A stretch of 44,804 nt of DNA, taken from assembly GCA_024635765.1 (NCBI GenBank), contig JAGXIE010000010.1:1-44804 (forward strand). The letters are read 5' to 3'. Position 1 is the stretch's first letter. Each line of letters starts with the position of its first letter. This stretch comes from Flavobacteriaceae bacterium. Its GTDB lineage: Bacteria; Bacteroidota; Bacteroidia; Flavobacteriales; Flavobacteriaceae. The translations under genes were made by a program, and so were the position numbers. The notes beneath the pieces were generated by a model, which did no database searches, was not told the DNA's origin, and saw only the letters and a program-made list of their open reading frames with translations. Positions 33,547 through 42,537 of this stretch are shown in pieces.

Positions 33547-35238
33547 CTATTCCTTGACATCTCTCAATTTTAATTGTAAACTCACTTGTCCGTTCCATTC
33601 ATTTTCATCAATGGAGTAGACAGCTTTGAAGGGTTTTCTGTCAGAAATCAAATCGCGTTTAGATCCCAAATTGAAACCAATACAAACAATATTATCAGCT
33701 TTTGGCTGTGTTACTGTGATTCGCAAATGCTTATCATCTTCGCCAACGCATTTGCCGTAGCCAGTATCTTTTAAATTTTCTGTCATGAAAATCGGTGTCA
33801 TATTGCCTGGACCGAAAGGTGCGAATTGTTTCAAAATGCGATAAAATTTTGGCGTGATATCTTTTAAATCAATTTGTTCATCCACCCTGATTTCAGGTGT
33901 TAATAGAGATTTATCAATTGTTTTAGACACCTCATCTTCAAAAGCCTGCTTAAACGCTTCGTAGTTTTCGGCTTTTAAAGTTAATCCAGCTGCATATTTA
34001 TGCCCTCCAAATTGTTCGATATGTTCGCTACAAGCTTCCAATGCATTATACACATCGAATCCAGAAACCGAACGTGCTGATGCCGCGAGTTTATCTCCAC
34101 TTTTAGTAAACACTAAGGTTGGTCGATAATAGGTTTCTATCAGTCTTGAAGCCACAATCCCGATGACCCCTTTATGCCAAGTATCTTGATATACCACAGA
34201 CGTCATACGTGCTTGTTCGTTGTTGGTCTCAATTTGTAATAAGGCTTCATGGGTAATCCGTTTATCCGCTTCCTTTCTATCTGAATTGAATTGTTCGATA
34301 TCAATAGCATATTTCAATGCTAAATTAAAATCAGTCTCAATCAGCAAAGTCACAGCGTGATTACCATGTTTCATTCTACCAGCCGCATTGATTCTTGGGG
34401 CAACAATGAAAACGACGTCAGTTATTGTAAGCTCTACTTTTTTTACTTGATGTATGATTGCTTTAATACCAGGTCGAGGCTGATTATTGATGACTTGCAA
34501 TCCAAAATAAGCCAAGGTTCTGTTTTCTCCTGTTATGGGAACAATATCAGCACCAATCGCAGTTGCCACCAAATCGAGGTATTCTACCAAATCTTCAACG
34601 GATTTACCTTCTTTTGATGCTAAAGCTTGAACCAATTTAAACCCAACTCCACACCCACACAATTCGTCATAAGGATAATCACAATCGTCTCTTTTTGGAT
34701 CTAAAACCGCAATGGCATTCGGTAATTCATTTCCCGGTCTATGATGGTCGCAAATAATGAAATCAATCTTTTTCTCTTTGGCGTAAGCCACTTTTTCAAT
34801 GGCTTTCACACCACAATCCAAAGCAATGATAAGTGAGAAATCGTTGTCATGAGCAAAGTCAATTCCCTTATATGACACACCATAACCTTCTTCATAACGA
34901 TCTGGAATGTAAGTAGCAACAGCTTCTGTTCTTGTTTTTAAATAAGATGACACTAAAGCCACAGATGTTGTACCGTCAACATCATAATCACCAAATACCA
35001 GAATATTTTCGCCTTCAGCAATCGCTTTTTCGATGCGTTCAACCGCCTTATCCATATCCTTCATCAAGAATGGATCGTGCAAATCATCAAGACTCGGCCT
35101 GAAAAATTGTTTTGCTTCTTCGTAGGATTCGATACCTCGTTGAATTAGCAATGACCCAACTATCTCATCGACTTTAAGCGAGTCTACCAGTTGTTTTAAT
35201 TTAGATGGCTCTGGTTTTGGTTTAAGTGTCCAACGCAT
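33547..35238 (-). CDS. recJ: Single-stranded-DNA-specific exonuclease RecJ
   Basis: A 5'-3' exonuclease of recombination and mismatch repair. The 563-aa protein (normal RecJ length) has DHH-family motifs: VFGDYDVDGTTSVALVSSYL near residue 80, ALDCGVKA, ICDHHRPGNELP, and the DHHA1 glycine-rich segment EQFGGHKYAAGLTLK. The C-terminal OB domain ends QVSLQLKLRDVKE. It starts MRWTLKPKPEPSKL, common in Bacteroidota RecJ. Confidence 0.95.
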   Translation of the reverse strand: MRWTLKPKPEPSKLKQLVDSLKVDEIVGSLLIQRGIESYEEAKQFFRPSLDDLHDPFLMKDMDKAVERIEKAIAEGENILVFGDYDVDGTTSVALVSSYLKTRTEAVATYIPDRYEEGYGVSYKGIDFAHDNDFSLIIALDCGVKAIEKVAYAKEKKIDFIICDHHRPGNELPNAIAVLDPKRDDCDYPYDELCGCGVGFKLVQALASKEGKSVEDLVEYLDLVATAIGADIVPITGENRTLAYFGLQVINNQPRPGIKAIIHQVKKVELTITDVVFIVAPRINAAGRMKHGNHAVTLLIETDFNLALKYAIDIEQFNSDRKEADKRITHEALLQIETNNEQARMTSVVYQDTWHKGVIGIVASRLIETYYRPTLVFTKSGDKLAASARSVSGFDVYNALEACSEHIEQFGGHKYAAGLTLKAENYEAFKQAFEDEVSKTIDKSLLTPEIRVDEQIDLKDITPKFYRILKQFAPFGPGNMTPIFMTENLKDTGYGKCVGEDDKHLRITVTQPKADNIVCIGFNLGSKRDLISDRKPFKAVYSIDENEWNGQVSLQLKLRDVKE

Positions 35239-35296
35239 AAGTTCTTTCAGAAATAAATTTCAATATATAAAAAATCCAAATTTCAATGATTGGAAA

Positions 35297-35719
35297 TTAT
35301 TTATTGTGATAATGAATGGAAGTATTCACAGTTGCAAATTTGCGAAACATTTGCATAACACCACAGTATTTCTCTATAGATAGATCGACTGCTTTTTGGA
35401 TTTTATTTTCATCCAAAAGGTCACCGTAAAAATGATATTCAACAGAAACCGTATGGTAATATTTTGGATGCTCTTCAGTTAACTCTCCATATGTATCCAT
35501 CCTAAAATCTGAAATTTTTACTTTCATTTTATTTAAAACAGATACCACATCCAAGCCAGAGCAACCAGCAAGAGATGCCAACATCATTGCTTTAGGGCTT
35601 AATCCTGAACCATATCCACCATGTTCTGGTCTTGCGTCCATCAAAACGGTTTTTCCATTTGGATTATCTGCTTCAAATTGTAGATTGCCTTTCCAATGAG
35701 TAATGACTTTATGCTCCAT
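35297..35719 (-). CDS. OsmC/Ohr-family peroxiredoxin-like protein
   Basis: A 140-aa OsmC-fold protein that reduces organic hydroperoxides using two cysteines. The catalytic cysteines are in LAGCSGLDVVSVL and EKYCGVMQMF. The GLSPKAMMLASLAGC helix is typical of the family. It is divergent from an AhpD-like gene across 56 nt, so the two may share a peroxide-related control region, though no operator was recognised. Confidence 0.88.
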   Translation of the reverse strand: MEHKVITHWKGNLQFEADNPNGKTVLMDARPEHGGYGSGLSPKAMMLASLAGCSGLDVVSVLNKMKVKISDFRMDTYGELTEEHPKYYHTVSVEYHFYGDLLDENKIQKAVDLSIEKYCGVMQMFRKFATVNTSIHYHNK

Positions 35720-35775
35720 AATCGAAGATTTTTTCGTTTATTGTCTAATCAAAAATACTATTAAAAAACAATAAT

Positions 35776-36366
35776 ATGCCACTTGTAGCACCATTATCTG
35801 CTGACCATGATTTAGAGACAAAAGAATTGGCGGAATTCTTTAATGAAACACTGGGATTCTGTCCCAATTCAGTATTGACCATGCAGCGTCGGCCTGCAAT
35901 TTCAAAAGCTTTTATCAATTTGAATAAAGCTGTGATGGCTAATGAAGGTCGGGTTACATCTGCATTAAAACGAATGATAGCTTGGGTGAGCAGTAATGCA
36001 ACGGGTTGCAGGTATTGCCAAGCACATGCTATAAGAGCCGCAGAACGCTATGGAGCGGAACAAGAACAACTCGATAACATTTGGGAATACCGAACGCATC
36101 CTGCTTTTAACGAAGCCGAACGGGCTGCTTTGGATTTTAGTTTAGCAGCTTCTCAAGTACCGAATGCTGTAGACGAAAACATCAAAAAAAGCTTATATGA
36201 ACATTGGAATGAAGGTGAAATCGTAGAAATGTTAGGTGTAATTTCTCTCTTTGGATATCTCAACCGATGGAATGATTCTATGGGAACAAGTATTGAAGAA
36301 GGCGCAGTGGAAAGTGGGAATCAATATTTGGGGAAGCATGGTTGGGAAAGAGGGAAGCATGTGTGA
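35776..36366 (+). CDS. Carboxymuconolactone decarboxylase / AhpD-like protein
   Basis: A 196-aa all-helical protein of the CMD family. The redox pair and proton relay are in SSNATGCRYCQAHAIRAAERYG: CxxC followed by His three residues later, as in AhpD-like alkylhydroperoxidases. It is longer than the minimal CMD domain. It lies back to back with an OsmC gene, which supports a role in peroxide defence, but the true substrate is unknown. Confidence 0.8.
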   Translation: MPLVAPLSADHDLETKELAEFFNETLGFCPNSVLTMQRRPAISKAFINLNKAVMANEGRVTSALKRMIAWVSSNATGCRYCQAHAIRAAERYGAEQEQLDNIWEYRTHPAFNEAERAALDFSLAASQVPNAVDENIKKSLYEHWNEGEIVEMLGVISLFGYLNRWNDSMGTSIEEGAVESGNQYLGKHGWERGKHV

Positions 36367-36395
36367 CCTGCTAATTACCTGACCAGTATAATTAA

Positions 36396-37103
36396 TTAGT
36401 TAGTTTGATTCGTGTGTTTGGCTCCTTTCACTTCAGTCTTACCGCCAACGCAAATCACAATCTCTCCTTTTGGTGGTTTATTGGTGTAATGCTCTAATAC
36501 CTCTGTGGCCGTGCCTCGAATGGTTTCTTCATATAATTTGGTCAACTCTCTCGACACAGAAACCGGTCGGTCTTCCCCAAAATACTCACAGAAATTGGAC
36601 AGAGTCTTTATCAATTTATGAGGACTTTCATAGAATATAATGGTTCGAGTTTCTTCGGATAGCGCTGTCAATCGAGTTTGCCTTCCTTTTTTTACTGGTA
36701 AAAAGCCCTCAAAGACAAATTTATCGTTTGGCAGTCCACTATTGACCAATGCAGGAACAAAGGCCGTCGCCCCTGGCAAACAATCGACTTCGATATCATT
36801 CTCGATACAAGCACGCGTTAATAAAAAACCAGGGTCGGAAATAGCCGGTGTGCCTGCATCACTGATTAAAGCGACTTTGGTCCCGCTCTTTATTTTTTGA
36901 ATTAAATTAGCCACAGTTTTATGCTCATTATGCATATGATGTGATTGCGAAGGTGTAGCAATCTCAAAATGTTTCAGCAATTTTCCTGAAGTACGCGTGT
37001 CTTCGGCTAAAATCAGATCAACTTCCTTTAAAACCTCAACGGCTCTGAAGGTCATGTCTTTTAAATTCCCAATGGGTGTTGGTACGATGTAAAGTTTGCT
37101 CAT
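36396..37103 (-). CDS. rsmI: 16S rRNA (cytidine-1402-2'-O)-methyltransferase
   Basis: SAM-dependent methyltransferase acting on C1402 of 16S rRNA. The 235-aa protein starts SKLYIVPTPIGNLKDMTFRA, with LAEDTRTSGKLLKHF, ALISDAGTPAISDPG (SAM site) and CLPGATAFVPALVNSGLPND, all diagnostic of RsmI. Its start codon shares one base with the stop of the upstream hypothetical gene, so they are translationally coupled. Confidence 0.95.
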   Translation of the reverse strand: MSKLYIVPTPIGNLKDMTFRAVEVLKEVDLILAEDTRTSGKLLKHFEIATPSQSHHMHNEHKTVANLIQKIKSGTKVALISDAGTPAISDPGFLLTRACIENDIEVDCLPGATAFVPALVNSGLPNDKFVFEGFLPVKKGRQTRLTALSEETRTIIFYESPHKLIKTLSNFCEYFGEDRPVSVSRELTKLYEETIRGTATEVLEHYTNKPPKGEIVICVGGKTEVKGAKHTNQTN

Positions 37104-37855
37104 TAATCGAACTTACTTTCAACAATTGCCATAAAGCGCTCTTCAAATTCTTCCTTCCCTTTCCAATTATTATAATCTGGTTTTACGATGTTTTGAATAA
37201 GGTTTTTAGCTTCTTTATATGAATCAGACGTGTTAATTTGCGAAAGAACTCGGTCGTAATCCTCGCGACTGCCATCAAATAAGTGTTTTATGAAGGCGAT
37301 TTTATCATTCAAACCGATGTTTAACCCTCCTGTTTTTAGCTTGTCATTCAAAGAGAGTGATTTCTTTATTTCTTCTCTTGTCGCATATTGCTTGGCCGTT
37401 ACAGGATCGAAAACTGGAATATCTTTAAAATCAGCTGTCAATTCATCTAGATCATGTTTTGAAGGATTTTCTTTTGGTAATGGTTGTTCAAAAAAGGAAT
37501 CTACTTCTTGAGTTTCCTGTGGCATGTGGGCAACCATATCCTTTATTTTTTCCATCACTGGCTCCATGATACCATCATCTTCAATCTCATCGAGATTAAT
37601 ATAGATTTTATCTTCGCGCTCAATATTGTCACTTATCTTATTGTTGAAGGCCACATCGAGCATTTCAAAAAAGGACGAATCACTTCCAATGGTTGGCATC
37701 CCTTTTTCAAAATTTTCATTAGCAAATTTTAAAACCGTTAGCTTTTCATATAAGTGTCCAACTTCAGTATGCATTTTCAATACATCTTCCTTCCCTTTTA
37801 ATTTTAAAATTCTATGAGCAATGCTCATTAATTCCGATTCCAACTTCTTCTTCAT
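37103..37855 (-). CDS. Conserved Bacteroidota hypothetical protein upstream of rsmI
   Basis: A 250-aa soluble, charged protein without a recognised enzyme motif. It has a helical N-terminus (about 1-60, KKLESELMSIAHRILKLKGK), an acidic low-complexity middle (about 80-150), and a conserved-looking C-terminal module, LNIGLNDKIAFIKHLFDGSR then LSQINTSDSYKEAKNLI. I have seen the C-terminal pattern in Bacteroidota proteins but know no function. It is coupled to rsmI by a one-base overlap and is divergent from tdk. Confidence 0.75.
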   Translation of the reverse strand: MKKKLESELMSIAHRILKLKGKEDVLKMHTEVGHLYEKLTVLKFANENFEKGMPTIGSDSSFFEMLDVAFNNKISDNIEREDKIYINLDEIEDDGIMEPVMEKIKDMVAHMPQETQEVDSFFEQPLPKENPSKHDLDELTADFKDIPVFDPVTAKQYATREEIKKSLSLNDKLKTGGLNIGLNDKIAFIKHLFDGSREDYDRVLSQINTSDSYKEAKNLIQNIVKPDYNNWKGKEEFEERFMAIVESKFD

Positions 37856-37958
37856 AACTTTTTAACTTTAAATCTAATTTATGCTTTTGATTTTTAATAA
37901 ATTTACGCCACCTTTATAAAAACGTAGATTGACTTCGTTTTAGTGTTAAAATTACAAA

Positions 37959-38606
37959 ATGTTTCTTGAAAATACAGTAAATCCTAAAGAACAATTTGGT
38001 TGGATTGAGGTTATATGCGGCTCGATGTTCTCTGGTAAGACAGAGGAATTGATCCGACGACTCAAGCGTGCGCAGTTTGCAAAGCAAAAAGTCGAAATCT
38101 TCAAACCAGCCGTTGACGTGCGATATAATGAAGACAAAGTAGTGTCTCATGACGCCAATGAAATTCGTTCTACACCAGTTCCTGCCGCTGCAAATATTCC
38201 GATCTTAGCAGATGGCTGTGATGTTGTCGGGATTGATGAAGCTCAATTTTTTGATGATGAAATTGTTCGGGTTTGTAATGATTTGGCAAATAAAGGCGTT
38301 AGAGTGATTGTTGCCGGTTTGGATATGGATTTTAAAGGCAATCCTTTCGGTCCGATGCCACATTTAATGGCCACCGCAGAATATGTTACTAAAGTACACG
38401 CCATTTGCACTCGAACAGGGAATCTTGCCCAGTATAGTTATCGCAAAGCAAACAGCGACGCCCTTGTTTTGTTAGGAGAGGTGGATGAATACGAACCTTT
38501 AAGTCGAGCTGCTTTTTACAAAGCTATGTTGCGCGACAAAGTTCGTAACATGAAGGTCAACGATGCCGAAGAAGTCATCTCAAAAACCAAGGACTCCAAT
38601 GCCTAA
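37959..38606 (+). CDS. tdk: Thymidine kinase
   Basis: Salvage kinase converting thymidine to dTMP. The 215-aa type II enzyme has the P-loop [20 protein letters not shown], Walker [15 protein letters not shown] and the lasso-like [20 protein letters not shown]. Only one of the usual zinc cysteines is evident (HAICTRTG), so the structural zinc site may be reduced. Its last 8 nt overlap the alr start, so the genes are coupled. Confidence 0.94.
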   Translation: MFLENTVNPKEQFGWIEVICGSMFSGKTEELIRRLKRAQFAKQKVEIFKPAVDVRYNEDKVVSHDANEIRSTPVPAAANIPILADGCDVVGIDEAQFFDDEIVRVCNDLANKGVRVIVAGLDMDFKGNPFGPMPHLMATAEYVTKVHAICTRTGNLAQYSYRKANSDALVLLGEVDEYEPLSRAAFYKAMLRDKVRNMKVNDAEEVISKTKDSNA

Positions 38607-39705
38607 AACACAAGAAACTGTTCTAGAAATTGATTTAAAGGCATTGCAGCACAATTTTGAATTCCTTAAATCTAAAATAAACGAAAAGACTAAATTTTTG
38701 GCGGTAGTAAAAGCTTTTGCGTATGGAAATGATGCCAATGAAATAGCAAATTATTTACAAGATTTAGGTGTCGATTATTTTGCAGTCGCCTATACTTCAG
38801 AAGGTATTGCTCTTCGTAATGCAGGAATTACTACGCCTATTTTAGTGTTGCATCCATTGCCTGTAAGTTTTAAGTCAATAATAGAATATTGTTTGGAACC
38901 CAGTTTGTATAACGTAAAAGTATTGAATGAATTTCTTGCGGTCGCAAGCGAAGAAAATCAAACTAATTATCCCGTACATCTCAAGTTTAATACTGGATTA
39001 AATCGTCTTGGGTTTTGGGAAAATGATTTAGACTATATCCATTCTAAATTAAAAAACACATCCGTTATCCGTATAAAATCAATGTTTTCGCATATGGCAG
39101 CAAGCGAAGACTTGAACGAAAGCGAATTTACCTTGAATCAAATTTACGCTTTTAAAAAAATTATAGAACATTTTGAAACCGATTTTGGATACAAACCTAT
39201 GCTTCATATGTGCAATACATCAGGTATCTTAAATTATCCGGAAGCTCATTTCGATATGGTTCGAAGCGGTATTGGTTTGTATGGTTTTGGTAATTCAGAT
39301 AAAGAAGATAAGAACTTCAAACCTATTGCAAGCTTAAAATCTGTTATTTCGCAGATTCATCAAATCGAACAAGGTGAATCCGTTGGATACAATCGAGCTT
39401 TCAAAAGTAATGCGCCACAAAAGACTGCCACAATACCCATTGGCCATGCAGACGGCATTAGTCGCATTTATGGTAATGGCAAAGGCTATGTTATCATAGA
39501 TAACAAGAAGGCGCCATTAATAGGCAATGTGTGTATGGATATGATTATGGTCAATGTTACCGGAATCGACTGTAGGGAAGGAGACGAGGTCATCATTTTT
39601 GATGCCAACCACACCGCAAACGATTTAGCGCACAATGCAGATACTATTTCTTACGAATTGATCACTGCAATTTCACAACGAGTGAAGCGAATAGTCAAAA
39701 ATTAA
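38599..39705 (+). CDS. alr: Alanine racemase
   Basis: PLP enzyme interconverting L- and D-alanine for peptidoglycan. The 368-aa protein has the PLP lysine in [18 protein letters not shown] (the common form is KANAYGHG). It also has [34 protein letters not shown], and the C-terminal catalytic-domain stretch [16 protein letters not shown]. The ATG at 38599 ([16 protein letters not shown]) is preferred; the frame is open from 38563 inside tdk. It overlaps tdk by 8 nt. Confidence 0.94.
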   Translation: MPKTQETVLEIDLKALQHNFEFLKSKINEKTKFLAVVKAFAYGNDANEIANYLQDLGVDYFAVAYTSEGIALRNAGITTPILVLHPLPVSFKSIIEYCLEPSLYNVKVLNEFLAVASEENQTNYPVHLKFNTGLNRLGFWENDLDYIHSKLKNTSVIRIKSMFSHMAASEDLNESEFTLNQIYAFKKIIEHFETDFGYKPMLHMCNTSGILNYPEAHFDMVRSGIGLYGFGNSDKEDKNFKPIASLKSVISQIHQIEQGESVGYNRAFKSNAPQKTATIPIGHADGISRIYGNGKGYVIIDNKKAPLIGNVCMDMIMVNVTGIDCREGDEVIIFDANHTANDLAHNADTISYELITAISQRVKRIVKN

Positions 39706-39769
39706 TTGTTCCCATTTTTATTTATTTTTCTTACATTAGGGTCTTTATAACTAACTTAATACAACTAAT

Positions 39770-40171
39770 ATGTGGAAAGAATTTAAAGATTTTATCATGA
39801 CTGGGAATGTCATAGATCTCGCAGTTGCTGTGATTTTAGCTGGCGCTGTGGGTATGGTCGTTAACGGTTTTGTAACCGACATCATGATGCCTATTGTAGG
39901 TAACTTTGCGGGCAGTGTGGATTTTGCGGATATGAAATATGTGCTTTCGCCAGCTATTGTTGAGGCTGATGGAACAGTGACTAAACCAGAAAATGCTGTT
40001 ATGTATGGCGAATGGGTCAATTCAATTATTAATTTGGTAATTGTTGGATTTGTTCTTTTTATAATAGTAAAAGCCTACAACAAAACCAAAAAACCTAAAG
40101 GTCCAGCAGCTCCTTCCGGACCCTCTGAAATTGACCTTTTAACAGAAATTAGAGATGCTCTTAAAAAATAA
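39770..40171 (+). CDS. mscL: Large-conductance mechanosensitive channel
   Basis: A pentameric inner-membrane channel that opens under osmotic downshock. The 133-aa protein has the amphipathic N-terminal helix MWKEFKDFIMTGNVIDLAVA, TM1 with VILAGAVGMVVNGFVTDIMM, a periplasmic loop, TM2 in VNSIINLVIVGFVLFIIVKA, and the C-terminal helix EIDLLTEIRDALKK. Length and layout match MscL. It has its own terminator. Confidence 0.96.
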   Translation: MWKEFKDFIMTGNVIDLAVAVILAGAVGMVVNGFVTDIMMPIVGNFAGSVDFADMKYVLSPAIVEADGTVTKPENAVMYGEWVNSIINLVIVGFVLFIIVKAYNKTKKPKGPAAPSGPSEIDLLTEIRDALKK

Positions 40172-40197
40172 TTCCGTTACACTCATATTCTAACTTA

Positions 40198-40229
40198 AAC
40201 CCGATTCAAAAGAGTCGGGTTCTTTTTTT
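40198..40229 (+). terminator. Intrinsic terminator of mscL
   Basis: AACCCGATTC (40198-40207) pairs with GAGTCGGGTT (40212-40221) with one T-G pair and an AAAA loop, followed by C and seven T. Confidence 0.9.
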
Positions 40230-40262
40230 CATCGATTTTTAAAAATCAAAAAAAATAATAGT

Positions 40263-40270
40263 TACTTTTG
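40263..40270 (+). promoter_or_regulatory. Candidate -7 promoter box of asd
   Basis: TACTTTTG matches TAnnTTTG, 19 nt before the asd start and downstream of the mscL terminator. No TTG at the -33 spacing was found. Confidence 0.5.
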
Positions 40271-40289
40271 CGTTCTAAATTTATTAAAG

Positions 40290-41279
40290 ATGAAAGTAGC
40301 GGTTGTTGGTGCCACCGGAATGGTTGGCGAAATCATGTTAAAAGTATTGGAAGAACGTAATTTTCCGTTTACAGAATTGATTCTAGTTGCATCAGAAAAA
40401 TCTATTGGGAAAATAATTTCTTTTAAGAATAAAGAATACAAAGTGATTGGTCTTGAGGAAGCTGTTTCTCAAAAACCGGATATAGCATTGTTTTCGGCCG
40501 GAGGCAGTACCTCTTTGGAATGGGCTCCTAAATTTGCTGAAGTTGGAACTACAGTTATTGATAATTCCTCCGCCTGGCGTATGGACCAAACAAAAAAATT
40601 GGTAGTCCCAGAAATCAATGCATCCCAACTTTCAAAAAATGATAAAATTATTGCCAACCCTAATTGTTCCACAATTCAAATGGTCATGGTTTTGGCTCCA
40701 CTTCATAAAAAATATCAAATAAAACGAATCGTAGTTTCCACCTATCAATCGATTACCGGTACAGGCTTGAAAGCTGTGAAGCAACTTGAAAATGAGTTGG
40801 CAGGCATCCAAGGAGAAATGGCCTATCATTATCCTATTCACAAAAATGCCATTCCACATTGTGATGTTTTTGAAGAAAACGGCTATACTAAAGAAGAAAT
40901 GAAATTGGTAAGGGAAACCCAAAAAATACTTAATGATAAAACCATTGCAGTCACTGCAACAGCCGTAAGAATTCCAACTTTAGGCGGTCATAGTGAGGCC
41001 GTAAATATCGAGTTTGAAAAAGATTTTGATATTAACGAAGTCCGTAAAATATTGAGCAAAACGGATGGTGTCACCGTCCAAGACAATATTGATGTGAATA
41101 CATACCCAATGCCTATTTATGCAAATGGTAAGGATGATGTTTTTGTAGGACGAATTCGTAGAGACGGATCACAACCAAACTCAATTAATTTATGGATTGT
41201 GAGCGATAATTTACGTAAAGGTGCTGCTACAAATACCATTCAGATAGCCGAATATCTTTTGAAGAATCATCTGGTATAA
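40290..41279 (+). CDS. asd: Aspartate-semialdehyde dehydrogenase
   Basis: NADP-dependent enzyme reducing aspartyl phosphate to the semialdehyde, the branch point for lysine/DAP, threonine and methionine. The 329-aa protein has VAVVGATGMVGEIMLKVLEE, SAGGSTSLEWAPKFAEVG, the catalytic cysteine in IANPNCSTIQMVMVL, STYQSITGTGLKAVKQLENE and the substrate-binding RIPTLGGHSEAVNIEF. It is monocistronic with its own promoter box. Confidence 0.96.
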   Translation: MKVAVVGATGMVGEIMLKVLEERNFPFTELILVASEKSIGKIISFKNKEYKVIGLEEAVSQKPDIALFSAGGSTSLEWAPKFAEVGTTVIDNSSAWRMDQTKKLVVPEINASQLSKNDKIIANPNCSTIQMVMVLAPLHKKYQIKRIVVSTYQSITGTGLKAVKQLENELAGIQGEMAYHYPIHKNAIPHCDVFEENGYTKEEMKLVRETQKILNDKTIAVTATAVRIPTLGGHSEAVNIEFEKDFDINEVRKILSKTDGVTVQDNIDVNTYPMPIYANGKDDVFVGRIRRDGSQPNSINLWIVSDNLRKGAATNTIQIAEYLLKNHLV

Positions 41280-41306
41280 AATTTCTTGCTTTTTATAAGA
41301 TTTTTT

Positions 41307-41334
41307 ATTTTGTAGTTCACCTGAACTATAAAAT
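41307..41334. promoter_or_regulatory. Palindrome between asd and the diheme cytochrome gene
   Basis: ATTTT-G-TAGTTCA is followed by CC and then TGAACTA-T-AAAAT, a 28-nt palindrome with a G-U position in RNA. It starts 28 nt after asd and ends 74 nt before the lipoprotein gene. There is no T tract on the forward strand. On the reverse strand the stem is followed by six A. It could be an operator or a weak RNA hairpin. Confidence 0.45.
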
Positions 41335-41407
41335 AATGTCTTACAACTAATTAATTAAGAAACATGCTTTAATAATAACTATATTAGTAGTCCAAATTTT
41401 ACTAGTG

Positions 41408-42514
41408 ATGCCAAGAAATTACTCAAATTATTTGTGCCTACTTTTATTAGTCTTTTTAGCATTCTCTTGTGGAAAAGATGATAGTTACGTACCGATATTG
41501 ACTGATGACGATCCAGTACAGGTGTCGCCAGTTGTTTTTGAGATAGACCAAGTTCCATATCAAACTCTTACAGATTATAATTTTTTTGAAGGCTCTATAA
41601 AGGATTTAAATCCAGTTTACGGAGTATTACCTTATGATTTAATTTCTCCTTTATTTTCAGATTATGCCCATAAGAAACGATTTATCTGGATACCAAATGG
41701 CGTAAGTGCCAGTTACGTGGATGATTATTCAATATTTGAATTCCCAGTGGGCACGGTATTGATCAAAAATTTTTACTATGACAATGTGCTGCCAGAAGGA
41801 AACACAAAAATTATTGAAACACGATTACGGATAAGAAAAGAAGAAGGATGGGTCTTTGCCAATTACAAATGGAATAATGATCAGACACAAGCGATTTACG
41901 ATTTAAATGGAAGTTATGTGCCTGTTGATTTTATTGAAAATGACGTGCAAAGAAATGTCAACTATTTCATTCCATCTGGAGCACAATGTTTGACGTGTCA
42001 TAAATCTGAAAACGACATTGGAATACCAATAGGTGTAAAACCACAAAATTTAAATAGAATGCTCTCCTATCCTAATGGTACTATGAACCAGCTTGATAAA
42101 TGGGTGGAAATGGGTTATTTAATGAATAATTATCCCTCAACTATTGATACAGTAGTTGATTGGGAAGACAGTTCGAAATCATTGGATATGCGAGTTCGTT
42201 CTTATCTCGATATAAATTGCGCTCATTGTCATTCTGATAATAGACATTGTGATTATCGACCGATAAGGTTTGCGTTTAATGAGTCATCCGATATTACAAA
42301 TTTAGGAGTTTGTGTCCAGGCCCAAGAAATTTTTGATCCATCTTTAACATACATTGTTAATTCTGGGAATTCCGATCTTTCTATACTGTCTATTCGGCTA
42401 AATTCCGTTGCTGAAGAACTTCGAATGCCTTTATTAGGAAGAAACACTATACACGAGGAAGGGTTAGTACTTATCGAAACATGGATCAACTCATTAACCA
42501 ATATATGTGAATAA
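41408..42514 (+). CDS. Diheme c-type cytochrome lipoprotein (SO2930-like)
   Basis: A 368-aa exported lipoprotein. The signal peptide ends in the lipobox LAFSC with the lipidated Cys21. Two haem-binding motifs are present: CLTCH at 194-198 and CAHCH at 271-275. The GVLPYDLISPLFSDYAHKKR region and the RMPLLGRNTIHEEGLVLIE region near the C-terminus fit the SO2930-type diheme family, which I recall as uncharacterised. The ATG at 41408 is preferred over a GTG at 41405. It likely faces the periplasm or outer membrane and takes part in electron transfer. A secreted FG-GAP protein follows 23 nt later, probably in one operon. Confidence 0.82.
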   Translation: MPRNYSNYLCLLLLVFLAFSCGKDDSYVPILTDDDPVQVSPVVFEIDQVPYQTLTDYNFFEGSIKDLNPVYGVLPYDLISPLFSDYAHKKRFIWIPNGVSASYVDDYSIFEFPVGTVLIKNFYYDNVLPEGNTKIIETRLRIRKEEGWVFANYKWNNDQTQAIYDLNGSYVPVDFIENDVQRNVNYFIPSGAQCLTCHKSENDIGIPIGVKPQNLNRMLSYPNGTMNQLDKWVEMGYLMNNYPSTIDTVVDWEDSSKSLDMRVRSYLDINCAHCHSDNRHCDYRPIRFAFNESSDITNLGVCVQAQEIFDPSLTYIVNSGNSDLSILSIRLNSVAEELRMPLLGRNTIHEEGLVLIETWINSLTNICE

Positions 42515-42537
42515 TATTATTTTTATACTTTTAGATT

